From Arthrobacter sp. Leaf137 (GTDB lineage: Bacteria > Actinomycetota > Actinomycetes > Actinomycetales > Micrococcaceae), in assembly GCF_001423525.1 (NCBI RefSeq), contig NZ_LMOI01000005.1:1-64000 (forward strand): DNA of 64,000 nt, written 5' to 3'. Positions 7,772-15,737 of this stretch are shown here, in pieces. The notes beneath the pieces were generated by a model. It saw only the letters and a list, made by a program, of their open reading frames with translations. It was not told the origin of the DNA and made no database searches. The translations under genes were made by a program, and so were the position numbers. Each line of letters opens with the position of its first letter. Positions within the stretch are counted from its first letter, which is position 1.

Positions 7772-8632
7772 ATGCAGGCTGGCGGTAAATCCATGCGCAC
7801 GCCCTCGTCGGATCCCGATGCGGGGCAGGTTGGGGCGGCGCCCGTCCGGGCGAGGGTGGCCGTTGTTCCGGCGGCGATGCTGTCAGCCGCGGGATTCCTC
7901 CTTTTCGCCCGCGAAGACCGGATCTCCGGCTTCATCCTCCTGGCAGCCGCCCTTGCCCTGGCGGGATTCCTCGGCCGGAGGCTTCTGATCGATCTGGCCC
8001 TGATCGCCGTGGGGCTAACAGCCATGAGCCTGGTGCCCATCACCACGGATATCAGCACCGAACACATGGCCACCATGGGTACCGCCATGGTTTTGGCGGT
8101 GGGCATCCCCTACGCCACCTCCCGTTTCATCACCAAGGACCACGCCATCCGGTTCCCCATCCGGACGGGGCAGCGGTGGACGCGGGCGGAAAAGTGGTAC
8201 CTGCCGGCGGTCCTGGTGATCGGCTACGCCCTGATGCCGGTGTACATGATCCGGACCGGCGTTTACGGGAACTGGCCTGCGGTCAGTGACGCTGACGGCA
8301 TTGCCCGGCTTTTCCTGGGCACCAACGTCCTGGGTATCTGGGACGAACTGTTCTTCATCTGCACCACCTTCACGCTGCTCCGCCGGCACCTTCCGGATTG
8401 GCAGGCCAACCTGCTTCAGGCCGTGCTGTTCACATCATTCCTGTGGGAACTCGGCTTCCATGCCTGGGCGCCTTTCTTCATCTTCCCGTTCGCCCTGCTG
8501 CAGGCCCGGTTGTTCACGGTGACCAAGTCGCTGTCCTACATTGTCAGCGTCCACCTATTGTTCGACTTCGTGCTGTTCCTGGTCCTGGTCCACGCGCACA
8601 ACCGCGAATGGATCAACATTTTCCTGTACTGA
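7772..8632 (+). CDS. CPBP-like intramembrane protease homolog (divergent)
   Basis: A 286-residue membrane protein with about seven or eight hydrophobic segments. It resembles CPBP/CAAX-type intramembrane proteases: GIWDELFFICTTFTLLRRHL stands where motif 1 (EExxxR) belongs, and FLWELGFHAWAP gives an FxxxH-like motif 2. Motif 1 has Asp-Glu rather than Glu-Glu and its Arg is displaced, so proteolytic activity is doubtful. ATG 7772 follows GGAAG closely; ATG 7793 is an alternative. It stands alone, after a terminator and before the Asp23 locus. Confidence 0.65.
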   Translation: MQAGGKSMRTPSSDPDAGQVGAAPVRARVAVVPAAMLSAAGFLLFAREDRISGFILLAAALALAGFLGRRLLIDLALIAVGLTAMSLVPITTDISTEHMATMGTAMVLAVGIPYATSRFITKDHAIRFPIRTGQRWTRAEKWYLPAVLVIGYALMPVYMIRTGVYGNWPAVSDADGIARLFLGTNVLGIWDELFFICTTFTLLRRHLPDWQANLLQAVLFTSFLWELGFHAWAPFFIFPFALLQARLFTVTKSLSYIVSVHLLFDFVLFLVLVHAHNREWINIFLY

Positions 8633-8647
8633 CGGCTTCACAATGAG

Positions 8648-8663
8648 CGTGATGCACGTCACA
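8648..8663. promoter_or_regulatory. CRP/GlxR-like site upstream of the Asp23 locus
   Basis: CGTGA-TGCACG-TCACA matches TGTGA-N6-TCACA with one mismatch, about 100 bp before the first Asp23 gene. It suggests control of the locus by a CRP-family protein. Confidence 0.45.
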
Positions 8664-8761
8664 GGCAAATGACCGTGACGATCTTCCGCCCTGCTGCGTC
8701 TTACCTGTAACGGCGCAAACCCGCGCCTGGAGCAGAACGCCAACCGAGCAGGAGTGACGTA

Positions 8762-9310
8762 ATGACCACGCAGACCAACGCCAGCACACAGCAGACCGGC
8801 AATGCACAGCCGAACGCAGCGCAGAACACCACCGCGCAGACCAGCACGGCAGCAGGCAACACCTCGCAGAAGAAGCCGGCAGCCACCCACTCCCTGGGCA
8901 CCGCCGAGGGCCACGACGGCCGCGGCCGCACCACCGTCGCCGACGGCGTTGTGGCAAAGATCGCCGGCATCGCCATCCAGGAAATCGAGGGCGTGCACGC
9001 CTTGGGCGGAGGCGCTGCCCGGGCCATCGGAAACCTGCGCGAGCGGGTGGGCCAGAAGGACCTCACCCAGGGCGTGAGCGTTGAGGTGGGCCAGACCCAG
9101 GTGGCCGTGGACGTGACCCTGGTGGTCGAGTACCCGCACCCCCTCCAGCAGGTGGCGGACAACGCCCGCGACGCCGTCTACTCCGCCGTGGAGGACCTGG
9201 TGGGCATGGAAGTGACCGAGGTCAACATCACCATCACGGACATCCACGTCCCGTCCGAGGACAACGACGGCGAGGCTGAAGACGCCAGCCACGAACCGAG
9301 GGTGGCATGA
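8762..9310 (+). CDS. Asp23/Gls24 family envelope stress response protein
   Basis: A 182-residue protein. Residues 1-55 are Thr/Gln/Ala-rich and probably disordered. The Asp23 domain follows (about 58-160), with the family hallmark VADGVVAKIAGIAIQEIEGV, LGGGAARAIGNLRERV, and the strand pattern VAVDVTLVVEYPH then EVNITITDIHVP. Firmicute Asp23 forms cytoplasmic filaments held at the membrane by AmaP and responds to cell-envelope or alkaline stress. GCAGGAG lies ahead of ATG. It is the first gene of a tightly packed set that overlaps the next gene by four bases (ATGA) and continues to at least 11092. Confidence 0.92.
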   Translation: MTTQTNASTQQTGNAQPNAAQNTTAQTSTAAGNTSQKKPAATHSLGTAEGHDGRGRTTVADGVVAKIAGIAIQEIEGVHALGGGAARAIGNLRERVGQKDLTQGVSVEVGQTQVAVDVTLVVEYPHPLQQVADNARDAVYSAVEDLVGMEVTEVNITITDIHVPSEDNDGEAEDASHEPRVA

Positions 9311-9498
9311 CCCCGGTCATCGGCGGTGCGGCAGCCGGGGCAGTCCTGGCGGTAGTGGCGCTGGCCTTCGGATTCTGGGGCTTCATTTTGACCCTGCTCT
9401 TCATGGGCATTGGAGCTGTCCTGGGACGCGCAGCCGAGGGCCGCCTGGACCTGGCGGCGGTGTTCGACGCCCTGCGCGGCCGCCGCACGTCGTCGTGA
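9307..9498 (+). CDS. Small two-helix membrane protein (DUF2273-like)
   Basis: A 63-residue protein whose residues 4-40 are one long hydrophobic stretch, probably a membrane hairpin (GGAAAGAVLAVVALAFGFWG, then FILTLLFMGIGAVLG), with an Arg-rich C-terminal tail. This layout is that of DUF2273 proteins, which regularly accompany Asp23 genes. It overlaps both neighbours by four bases (ATGA, then GTGA). Likely role by context: membrane partner for Asp23 proteins. Confidence 0.75.
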   Translation: MTPVIGGAAAGAVLAVVALAFGFWGFILTLLFMGIGAVLGRAAEGRLDLAAVFDALRGRRTSS

Positions 9499-9800
9499 AC
9501 CGCCAGGGCCACACCCGCATCGCCCCGGCCGCCCTCCGGAAAACCGTGGAAGCCGTGACGTCCCAGGCGTTCGGCATTTCCCAAACCGACGTTTCCGCTT
9601 CACTGCGGGACGACGCAGGGAAGCTGGGCGTGGACCTCCTGGTCCGCCTGCCGGCACCAACCCTGCTGGCGCCAGCCCCGGAGGGACGGCCACCCCTGTT
9701 CGAACAGGCGGACACGGCCCGGCTGAAGATTTCCTTCATGGGGCGCCAGGTCACCGGCATGGAGATCGGCAAGATCAACATCAGGCTCGGGGCTGCATGA
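9495..9800 (+). CDS. Asp23-like small protein
   Basis: A 101-residue protein starting at GTG 9495 inside the preceding stop (GTGA overlap). The pattern TRIAPAALRKTVEAVTSQAF (helix), then KLGVDLLVRLP, a short linker and GRQVTGMEIGKINIRL (strands) follows the Asp23 half-repeat layout of an amphipathic helix followed by beta strands, but lacks the VADGVV hallmark. It is called Asp23-like from layout and position, not from a strong signature. Probably part of the same cytoplasmic assembly. Confidence 0.65.
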   Translation: MNRQGHTRIAPAALRKTVEAVTSQAFGISQTDVSASLRDDAGKLGVDLLVRLPAPTLLAPAPEGRPPLFEQADTARLKISFMGRQVTGMEIGKINIRLGAA

Positions 9801-9893
9801 GAAGCCTTCTCCCGGCGGCGCACAGGCTGCCCGCGGCCAGGGCTGCAGCGCCGATTATCAGCAGCACACCCAGCAACCCACCAGGAGGTCACC

Positions 9894-10475
9894 GTGGGCA
9901 TGGCCCGAACCCATAGCAGGATTGTCCGGCGGGAAACGCACTCATCGCGCGCCGGGCTCTCCGCCGCCACCGCGGTGCTCCTCCTGGCCGTCTTCCTGTG
10001 GCTGGGCACCGAAAGTGTCCTCGCCCTGCTGGGACAGGACGCCCTGGTGGCCAGCCCCGGCCGGCTTGCCGATGCTGCGGCCACAGTGCCGCAAACCACG
10101 CAACCTGGCGAACTGACCGCGGCCGGGGTTGCCGCCGCCGTCCTGGGCCTCACCCTGTTAGTGGCGGCGTTCAAGGGCGGCCGGAAGGGACGCCGGGCCA
10201 TGCAGGCCGAACGGGCCGCGGTGGTGGTTGATGACCAGGTCATCGCAGCAGCCGTCTCGCGGCAGGTGCAGCTGACCGCCAAACTCGCTCCCGAGCAGGT
10301 TGCCACCACCATCAGCCGGGCCCGCGCCCAGATAGCCATCCGGCCGACGTCGGGCGCTCCCCTGGACCGCGAAGCCGTCACCCGGGCTGCGGCAGAGGAG
10401 ATCGATTCCTGCCGCCTGGGACGGAACCTCAACACCGATATCCGCATCGCCACCGAAGGAGCACTGGGACGATGA
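9894..10475 (+). CDS. Membrane protein of the Asp23 locus (DUF6286/AmaP-like)
   Basis: A 193-residue protein from GTG 9894, which has an excellent AGGAGG five bases upstream. There are two membrane segments (about residues 20-42 and 75-93), then a cytoplasmic part with a helix-strand layout (VVDDQVIAAAVSRQVQLTA, then LGRNLNTDIRIATEG) that resembles the C-terminal domain of actinobacterial DUF6286 and AmaP-type proteins. Firmicute AmaP tethers Asp23 to the membrane. The stop overlaps the next start by four bases. A 93-bp gap before it is the longest inside this part of the operon. Confidence 0.75.
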   Translation: MGMARTHSRIVRRETHSSRAGLSAATAVLLLAVFLWLGTESVLALLGQDALVASPGRLADAAATVPQTTQPGELTAAGVAAAVLGLTLLVAAFKGGRKGRRAMQAERAAVVVDDQVIAAAVSRQVQLTAKLAPEQVATTISRARAQIAIRPTSGAPLDREAVTRAAAEEIDSCRLGRNLNTDIRIATEGALGR

Positions 10476-11092
10476 ACCACACCAACCGCGCCCTGAACCG
10501 CTTCTTCCTGGCCGCCACTGGCCTGGTCCTGCTGGCCGCCGGCACCCTCACCGCGGGTGCCGGCATGGACGCCGGCGTCCGGGACCGCTGGAGTTCCGTC
10601 AGCACCAACCTATTGGGGGGCTGGCGGAACCTGCGGGGCACCGCACCCCTGCAGGAACCCCTGGGCAGCTGGTGGGCACTGGCCGTGCCCGCCGTGATGC
10701 TCCTCGGCGGCGCGGCCAGCATCATGTGGCTGACCCGGCAGGGCGGCGGGCGGACCAGTGAGGCAACCCGGCAGCGGGACCCCGAACTCGGGGACACCGC
10801 CGTCGACATTTCCTACCTCGAATCCGCCGTGGAGGCCGCGCTGGAAGGCAACCGGGCCGTCGTCGGCAGCTCCGTATCTGCCTGGCGCGGACGCGGCCGG
10901 CGGCGCACCACAACCCAAAGACTGCGCATCACCCTGCAGGCACGGCGCGGAGCGTCTCCGCGCGAGGTGGCCGACCTCGCCGAGGCACTGGTCACCGGCA
11001 TTGAAGCCCTGCTGGGCCATCGCACCACCGTTCTGGTCCGAATAGCAGGTGGAACCAGGACCCGGCTGGCGGGTGCACACCGCACCAGCTAG
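10472..11092 (+). CDS. Membrane protein of the Asp23 locus (AmaP-like anchor)
   Basis: A 206-residue protein with two membrane segments, FFLAATGLVLLAAGTLTAGA (about 11-30) and WWALAVPAVMLLGGAASIMW (about 67-86), on either side of a short outer loop, then a cytoplasmic domain with DTAVDISYLESAVEAALEG and QRLRITLQARRGASPREVAD. The two-helix hairpin plus Asp23-like tail is the AmaP plan. It overlaps the upstream membrane-protein gene (ATGA) and ends 63 bp before csbD-like 11156. Probably one of two anchors for the Asp23-type proteins here. Confidence 0.75.
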   Translation: MNHTNRALNRFFLAATGLVLLAAGTLTAGAGMDAGVRDRWSSVSTNLLGGWRNLRGTAPLQEPLGSWWALAVPAVMLLGGAASIMWLTRQGGGRTSEATRQRDPELGDTAVDISYLESAVEAALEGNRAVVGSSVSAWRGRGRRRTTTQRLRITLQARRGASPREVADLAEALVTGIEALLGHRTTVLVRIAGGTRTRLAGAHRTS

Positions 11093-11155
11093 CAAACGCT
11101 GCTGTGCCCAGGACACACAGGAGCACAACAGGAACACCGAGAGAAGGGCATCATC

Positions 11156-11386
11156 ATGGGACTCGACGACAAGATCAACAACGCCGCCACCAACCACGCG
11201 GGCGCCGCCAAGGAAGGCGTAGGCAAGCTCACGGGCAACGAACGGCTGGAGCGCGAAGGCCAGCACGACCAGGCCCAGGCAAAGGTCCAGGAAGCCGGCG
11301 AGAAGGTCAAGGACGCTGCCAAGGACATCGGCCACAACCTCAAGGAAGCTGCGGAGAAGGTCAAGGAAAGCTTCCGCAAGGAGTAG
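11156..11386 (+). CDS. CsbD family stress protein
   Basis: A 76-residue hydrophilic, helical protein with the CsbD signature MGLDDKINNAATNHAGAAKE followed by GVGKLTGNERLEREGQ. The C-terminal half is a repetitive Lys/Glu/Ala amphipathic helix. CsbD proteins are sigma-B-type general stress proteins of unknown mechanism. GAGAAGGG precedes the start. A hairpin at 11400-11441 follows, so it may be the last gene of the first transcript of the Asp23 locus. Confidence 0.92.
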   Translation: MGLDDKINNAATNHAGAAKEGVGKLTGNERLEREGQHDQAQAKVQEAGEKVKDAAKDIGHNLKEAAEKVKESFRKE

Positions 11387-11399
11387 CCAGCCCCCGGAC

Positions 11400-11441
11400 G
11401 GCAGGCGCGTTGCAGCCAACCATTGCGCAACGCGCCCTGCC
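11400..11441. terminator. Hairpin after the csbD-like gene
   Basis: GGCAGG-CGCGTTGC (11400-11413) pairs with GCAACGCG-CCCTGCC (11427-11441) with one bulged base. There is no clear T tract after it, so it may only reduce read-through into the sigma gene. Confidence 0.45.
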
Positions 11442-11518
11442 GCCAGTCCGCTCGTCCGGCGCGCGACCGTTTCAAGCCTATGCAGGCAGGCGAGCGCCGA
11501 TTATGAAAGCAGAGTCAG

Positions 11519-12106
11519 GTGACAGGAACACCCTTGGTGCGGGACCAGCTGGACCTGGTCCCCGATGCCATCCTGGCCGGCAGGGCAGCCGACGGCGATA
11601 CAGCGGCGTTCGAGGCCCTCGCCCGGCGGTACGGGCCGCACATGCGCGCATGCGCCCGCCGGCTGACCGGACAGTACGCCGATGCCGACGATGTGGTCCA
11701 GGAAGCCCTGGTCCAGGCCTGGAAGCAGCTTGAATCGCTGCGCGATCCCGCTGCGGTGAAGGGCTGGCTGCTCCGGCTGACGGGCAGCAGGAGCATCGAC
11801 TACCTGCGCCGGCGCAGGAACCACACCAGCCTGTCGGCGCTGGAAGAGGGCGGAGCAGGACGTGAACCTGCAGCCGCCGCGCCCGGCCCCGAGTCGTCCG
11901 CCGTGGCTGCCTCGGGTACCGAAGCCCTAAAGGCCGCCCTGTCCCTGCTGCCCGAGGAACAGCGCCGCTGCTGGGTACTAAAAGAGTTCAACGGACAAAG
12001 CTATGAGCAAATTGCGCAGACCCTGAACATCAGCCCAGCCAGTGTCCGGGGCCGCCTTGCCCGGGCCCGGATTACACTGGTCCGCGAAATGGAAGGATGG
12101 CGATGA
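11519..12106 (+). CDS. ECF-type RNA polymerase sigma factor
   Basis: A 195-residue sigma factor with only regions 2 and 4. Region 2 contains FEALARRYGPHMRACARRLT and YADADDVVQEALVQAWKQL (the DDVVQE block binds core polymerase). After a Gly/Ala/Pro linker, region 4 has LSLLPEEQRRCWVLKEFNGQ and SYEQIAQTLNISPASVRGRL for -35 recognition. GTG 11519 is used; GTG 11537 would remove six residues and neither has a strong SD. Its stop overlaps the start of a zinc-motif Asp23 protein that is the probable anti-sigma, so the pair likely controls this stress locus. Confidence 0.9.
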   Translation: MTGTPLVRDQLDLVPDAILAGRAADGDTAAFEALARRYGPHMRACARRLTGQYADADDVVQEALVQAWKQLESLRDPAAVKGWLLRLTGSRSIDYLRRRRNHTSLSALEEGGAGREPAAAAPGPESSAVAASGTEALKAALSLLPEEQRRCWVLKEFNGQSYEQIAQTLNISPASVRGRLARARITLVREMEGWR

Positions 12107-12684
12107 GCATCCCCCACGACACGTTCGAGTGCGGGCACACACTCGAGGAGTTGAGCCAGTACCTGGATACCGGTGACTTCCCCGATCCCCGCCACCTTGA
12201 GACCTGCCCTGATTGCCGCAACGGCCTCGACTCGCTGCGCCGGCTCTCCACCGCCGGCAGCGAGCTGCTCAGCAAGGACCTTGCCGAGGCCGGCAGCGGC
12301 AACGACGACTGGATGAAGGACATCCTCGCCAACCTCAAGCTCGAGCTCCGGCCCGGGCGTTCCATCCCGCTGCGGTCCGAGCACCCGGCGGACACCCTTA
12401 CCGAAACGGAAGGCTCGGTCCTCGCCCTGGTCCGTTCCGTCACCGACCTTGCGCCCGGGGCCGTGGCGGGCAGGGTCCGGCTTGAAGGAGATGTCACCGT
12501 CCCGGGCGAAGCCATCACCGTCAACCTGGACCTTGCCGTCGCCTTCGGCAATCCACTGCTGGGCAGCGCGGAAGCACTCCGGCAAGACCTCGGGGAAGCC
12601 CTGGCCCGGCATACCGAGCTGAACATCGCCGCCATCGACATCACCATTACCGACGTGATCGATACTCCCCGGGAGGAACCATGA
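12103..12684 (+). CDS. Putative anti-sigma zinc-motif protein fused to an Asp23 domain
   Basis: A 193-residue protein. Residues 1-50 look like the zinc-binding anti-sigma (ZAS) module: FECGHTLEELSQYLDTGDF, then RHLETCPDCRNGL with the HxxxCxxC motif. Residues about 100-190 form an Asp23 domain (LVRSVTDLAPGAVAGRVRL, ITVNLDLAVAFGN, LNIAAIDITITDVID). No membrane segment is present, unlike classical membrane anti-sigmas. ATG 12103 is chosen over ATG 12097 because it overlaps the sigma stop (ATGA) and has GGAAGG at the right distance. Inference: the Asp23 half docks this anti-sigma on the Asp23/AmaP assembly so that envelope state sets sigma release. Confidence 0.8.
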   Translation: MSIPHDTFECGHTLEELSQYLDTGDFPDPRHLETCPDCRNGLDSLRRLSTAGSELLSKDLAEAGSGNDDWMKDILANLKLELRPGRSIPLRSEHPADTLTETEGSVLALVRSVTDLAPGAVAGRVRLEGDVTVPGEAITVNLDLAVAFGNPLLGSAEALRQDLGEALARHTELNIAAIDITITDVIDTPREEP

Positions 12685-13106
12685 CAGTGCCGGCGCAGCC
12701 ACCCACCGCGAAGCGGGAAGAACTTCCGGCCAACAGGCAGGCAGGGCTGCCGGGCGCCGCTGCACCGGGTTCCCTGCGGGCCGCCGTCCTGGGCGTGGAG
12801 GGCGTCACCGACGTCTTTCCGTCCCGGCCCTTGTGGCAGCGGCTGCCCGCCGGAGCCCTGTCGCTGCTGCAGCAGGCAGCGCGTCAGCAGGGAGCCGGAG
12901 ACCAGGGCGCAGGGGATCCCGACGACGGCCCGCTGGTTGAAGCCCTGGCGGACGGCAGTGCCACGGACGTGACAGTCCGCATCGGCGTGGGTGCCGACGC
13001 CCGGACTCCGGACGTGGTGCGGGCGGTGGCCGCGGTGGTCCGCACCCACTTTGCGCCCGCTGAGGTTTCGGTGAAGGTCACCGTGGCGCGCATATCCCCC
13101 GAGTAG
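12681..13106 (+). CDS. Asp23-like protein, divergent
   Basis: A 141-residue protein; the first 45 residues are Pro/Ala-rich. The C-terminal part (ATDVTVRIGVGADARTPDVV, then EVSVKVTVARISPE) has the strand-helix-strand ending seen in the other Asp23-type proteins of the locus, and LRAAVLGVEGVTDVFPSRP resembles the conserved first helix, but the VADGVV hallmark is missing. It overlaps the zinc-motif Asp23 gene by four bases and ends the sigma-factor transcript 88 bp before the LacI gene. Confidence 0.65.
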   Translation: MTVPAQPPTAKREELPANRQAGLPGAAAPGSLRAAVLGVEGVTDVFPSRPLWQRLPAGALSLLQQAARQQGAGDQGAGDPDDGPLVEALADGSATDVTVRIGVGADARTPDVVRAVAAVVRTHFAPAEVSVKVTVARISPE

Positions 13107-13137
13107 CGGGAGCTGGGGACGTGCGGCGGCAGCGCAT

Positions 13138-13153
13138 CCTCACACGCGTTAGG
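13138..13153. promoter_or_regulatory. LacI autoregulatory operator (imperfect copy)
   Basis: CCTCACACGCGTTAGG matches 14 of 16 bases of the perfect operator CCTAACACGTGTTAGG at 19051. It lies 42 bp before the LacI start, where it could give autoregulation. Confidence 0.7.
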
Positions 13154-13194
13154 TAAACTTCAGCATCACTGTTGTTTGCCACCAGAGGATCACC

Positions 13195-14268
13195 ATGAAT
13201 CGCAAGGCCACCGCACTGGACGTCGCCAAGCTGGCCGGTGTTTCGCGAAGCGCTGTCTCCCTGGTCCTCAACGGACGCGGTGACGGCAACGTGGCGCTGG
13301 AAAGCCAGCAGCGGATCCGCGAAGCTGCCGCCACCCTGAACTACACGCCCAACAAGATCGCCCTGAGCCTGCGGAACCGGCAGTCCCGGATCATCGGCAT
13401 CGTCTCGGACCAGGTGGTCACCAGCCCGTTCGACGGCAACATCATCGCCGGAGCGGACGCTGTGGCCCGTGAACATGGCTTCGTCACCGTGGTGATGGAC
13501 ACCGAGCTGGACGGGTCCCGGGACGAAGGAGCAGTGGAAACCCTGTTGGACCGGCAGGTGGACGGGCTGATGTACGTCACGGTGGGCCTGCGTCCGCTGC
13601 ACGTTCCGGCGAACATGGAGCGGGTGCCGTCCATCCTGGCCAACTGTTTTGACGACCGCCCCGAAGCTGGCGTTGGAGCGGTGATTCCGGACGAGGTCCG
13701 CGGCGGCCGGGAGGCCGCCGAGCACGTCATGTCTCTCGGCCACCGGGACATCGCGTTCCTGGCCGGTGACTCGCTCACGCCCGCGGCTCCGCGCCGGATC
13801 GAGGGCTACCGGGATGCGTTCCTCCGGGCGGGACTGCCTGTGAACGAGGCAAGGGTCCTGCAGGTGGGCTGGGACATTGACGCCGGATTCCACGGGACGA
13901 TGAAGCTTTTGGACGGCGTCGGGGCCGGCCGCCGCCCCACCGCCATCCTGTGTGCGAACGACCGCCTGGCAATTGGCGTGGTACTGGCCTGCTACCGGCT
14001 GGGCCTGAGCGTCCCGCAGGACATCTCCGTTATGGGCTACGACGACGAATTCCGCGTGGCCAAGCCCATGGTGCCCGCACTAAGCACCATGGCCTTGCCG
14101 CTGCGCGAGATGGGCGCCGCCGCCATGACCGCGCTGCTGGGCGACGTCACACAGCACCGGGCGCAGTTGGACGATCACCGCGTGCCAGGCGGCAGCGGCA
14201 CCGAAACGATGGTGCCCTGCCGCCTGGTGGTCCGCGAGTCCACCGGCCCGGTACCTGCGGAGCGCTAA
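13195..14268 (+). CDS. LacI family transcriptional repressor
   Basis: A 357-residue LacI/GalR regulator. The N-terminal HTH reads TALDVAKLAGVSRSAVSLVL followed by the hinge helix NYTPNKIALSLRNRQS; the rest is a periplasmic-binding-protein-like effector domain (IIGIVSDQVVTSPFDGNIIA; ILCANDRLAIGVVLACYRLG). It is transcribed toward a GH32 beta-fructosidase gene, the last of an ABC importer operon. Near-identical operators lie before this gene (13138) and before the importer operon (19051, 19083), so it most likely represses both until a fructose-containing oligosaccharide or breakdown product appears. Confidence 0.93.
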   Translation: MNRKATALDVAKLAGVSRSAVSLVLNGRGDGNVALESQQRIREAAATLNYTPNKIALSLRNRQSRIIGIVSDQVVTSPFDGNIIAGADAVAREHGFVTVVMDTELDGSRDEGAVETLLDRQVDGLMYVTVGLRPLHVPANMERVPSILANCFDDRPEAGVGAVIPDEVRGGREAAEHVMSLGHRDIAFLAGDSLTPAAPRRIEGYRDAFLRAGLPVNEARVLQVGWDIDAGFHGTMKLLDGVGAGRRPTAILCANDRLAIGVVLACYRLGLSVPQDISVMGYDDEFRVAKPMVPALSTMALPLREMGAAAMTALLGDVTQHRAQLDDHRVPGGSGTETMVPCRLVVRESTGPVPAER

Positions 14269-14318
14269 GAAACATGCGCCGAGAACCGGGCGTTGAAAGC
14301 GGACGCTAAAGCCCTGCG

Positions 14319-15713
14319 CTAGGGCTGGCTCAGCTCCCACACGTCTGCCGTAGTGCCGGCCGGAAGCAGCAGCTGCCACGTCTCCCCCGCCGCCGGGTAC
14401 GCGCGGAGGGTGGTTGCCACGGCCCCGGTGCGGTAGACCTCCACCAGCGAGGCGTCCACGTAGATCCGCAGTTCCTCGCCTTCGGCAAGGGGTCCGCTGA
14501 AAACGGTCTGTTGCCCGCCCTCGCCCACCAGCAGGAGTTCGACGGCGGCATCCCCGGCAGTGGCATCCAGCGCGCCGGCGGCGCGGGTCACCACGGCTTC
14601 GGCGAACGGCGGCATTTCCACGCGGCCTTCGGCCGAGCGGGCCACCGGGTCTCCGCGGTAAGCCTCGATTTCCGGGGCAGGCGTGACGGCCAGGGCCCCG
14701 TCCACCACGGACAGCTCCCGCGGGAAAGTGAGCACTCCGGCCCAGCCGGCGGCGTCGATTTCTTCCTGGCTGCGGCCACGGCGCCCGTCGCGGCCGGGCC
14801 CTTCGTTGGCCCAGCCCCACAGCAGGGCACGGCCCCCGAGGGCAACAACCTGAGGGGCGTAGAAGTCCCGGCCTTGGTCCGAGGACCCACCGCCGCGGGG
14901 CGTAAACACCGGCAGTCCCGTGGCAGGGTCTTCGGTGAGCGAGCCGATCAGGTGGCCCACCCCGTTGGCGTGCTCGTGGGCGTCGCCGGAGAGCCACAGG
15001 GAGAACATCATCAGCCACGTGTCCTCGCCGGAGGCATCAGGCACCTGGACCAGCTGCGGGCACTCCCAGATCTCAGCTGGCGTGAACCGCGATGCAACCG
15101 GGTTTTCCGTGGTGAGCCAGATGCCCTGGTACTTCCAGTCGGACAGGTCCTCCACCGTGTAGAGGAGCAGCGCGGCGTGTCCGTTGGCCAGGCCGGCGCC
15201 CTGCATGGCGTACCGCTTGCCGTTGAAACGGAAGATGAAGGGGTCCCGCACCGCCGTGACGTCTCCGCCGTCGGGCATCCGGGCCGCAACGTGCCCGGTC
15301 TGGTCCCAATCCACAAGGTCCTGCGAACCGCGGGCGATGACCACCTCGGAGTGCCCGCCGTCACCGCGGACGCCCGAGTACGCTGCGGTGGGGACACCGT
15401 CGTCGTCCGTCACCACGCCCGTCCAGCAGCCGTACTCGTCCGGCCCGCCCGGCTGGGGGCGCAGTGCGACGGGGTGTTCTTCCCATCGCACCAGGTCCGC
15501 GGAGCTGACATGCCCCCAGGCGATCCTGTGGTGCCGGGCCGAATCCGGGTTGTACTGGAAGAAGACGTGGTACCGGCCGTTGATGAGGCTGATGCCGTTG
15601 GGATCGTTGATCCAGCCCCGGGCAGGGCGCGGGTGGAACCGCGGGAAGGCTGCATCGGGGTGGGCGGCGGCGACGTCGTCGAAGGAGATGGCGGCGAGGT
15701 CCGGGGTGGGCAT
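14319..15713 (-). CDS. GH32 beta-fructosidase (sucrose/fructan hydrolase)
   Basis: A 464-residue glycoside hydrolase of clan GH-J. The five-bladed propeller active site is evident: WINDPNG at residues 34-40 (nucleophile D37), RDP at 156-158 (transition-state Asp157), and WECPQL with E217 as acid/base. A C-terminal beta-sandwich follows, with IYVDASLVEVYRTGA. No signal peptide, so it acts on imported sugar such as sucrose or short fructo-oligosaccharides. It is the last gene of the operon running from 19038; 24 bp separate it from the upstream permease gene. Confidence 0.93.
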   Translation of the reverse strand: MPTPDLAAISFDDVAAAHPDAAFPRFHPRPARGWINDPNGISLINGRYHVFFQYNPDSARHHRIAWGHVSSADLVRWEEHPVALRPQPGGPDEYGCWTGVVTDDDGVPTAAYSGVRGDGGHSEVVIARGSQDLVDWDQTGHVAARMPDGGDVTAVRDPFIFRFNGKRYAMQGAGLANGHAALLLYTVEDLSDWKYQGIWLTTENPVASRFTPAEIWECPQLVQVPDASGEDTWLMMFSLWLSGDAHEHANGVGHLIGSLTEDPATGLPVFTPRGGGSSDQGRDFYAPQVVALGGRALLWGWANEGPGRDGRRGRSQEEIDAAGWAGVLTFPRELSVVDGALAVTPAPEIEAYRGDPVARSAEGRVEMPPFAEAVVTRAAGALDATAGDAAVELLLVGEGGQQTVFSGPLAEGEELRIYVDASLVEVYRTGAVATTLRAYPAAGETWQLLLPAGTTADVWELSQP

Positions 15714-15737
15714 GGCGGAGCCTTTCGGGTGGGTAGG

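Noticed and set aside
9797..9916. A 39-codon frame beginning with an ATGA overlap after the 9495-9800 gene.
   Set aside because: It runs through the strong SD and start of the next gene, the product is Pro/Ala/Arg-rich without structure, and the ATGA overlap is likely chance in this GC-rich setting.
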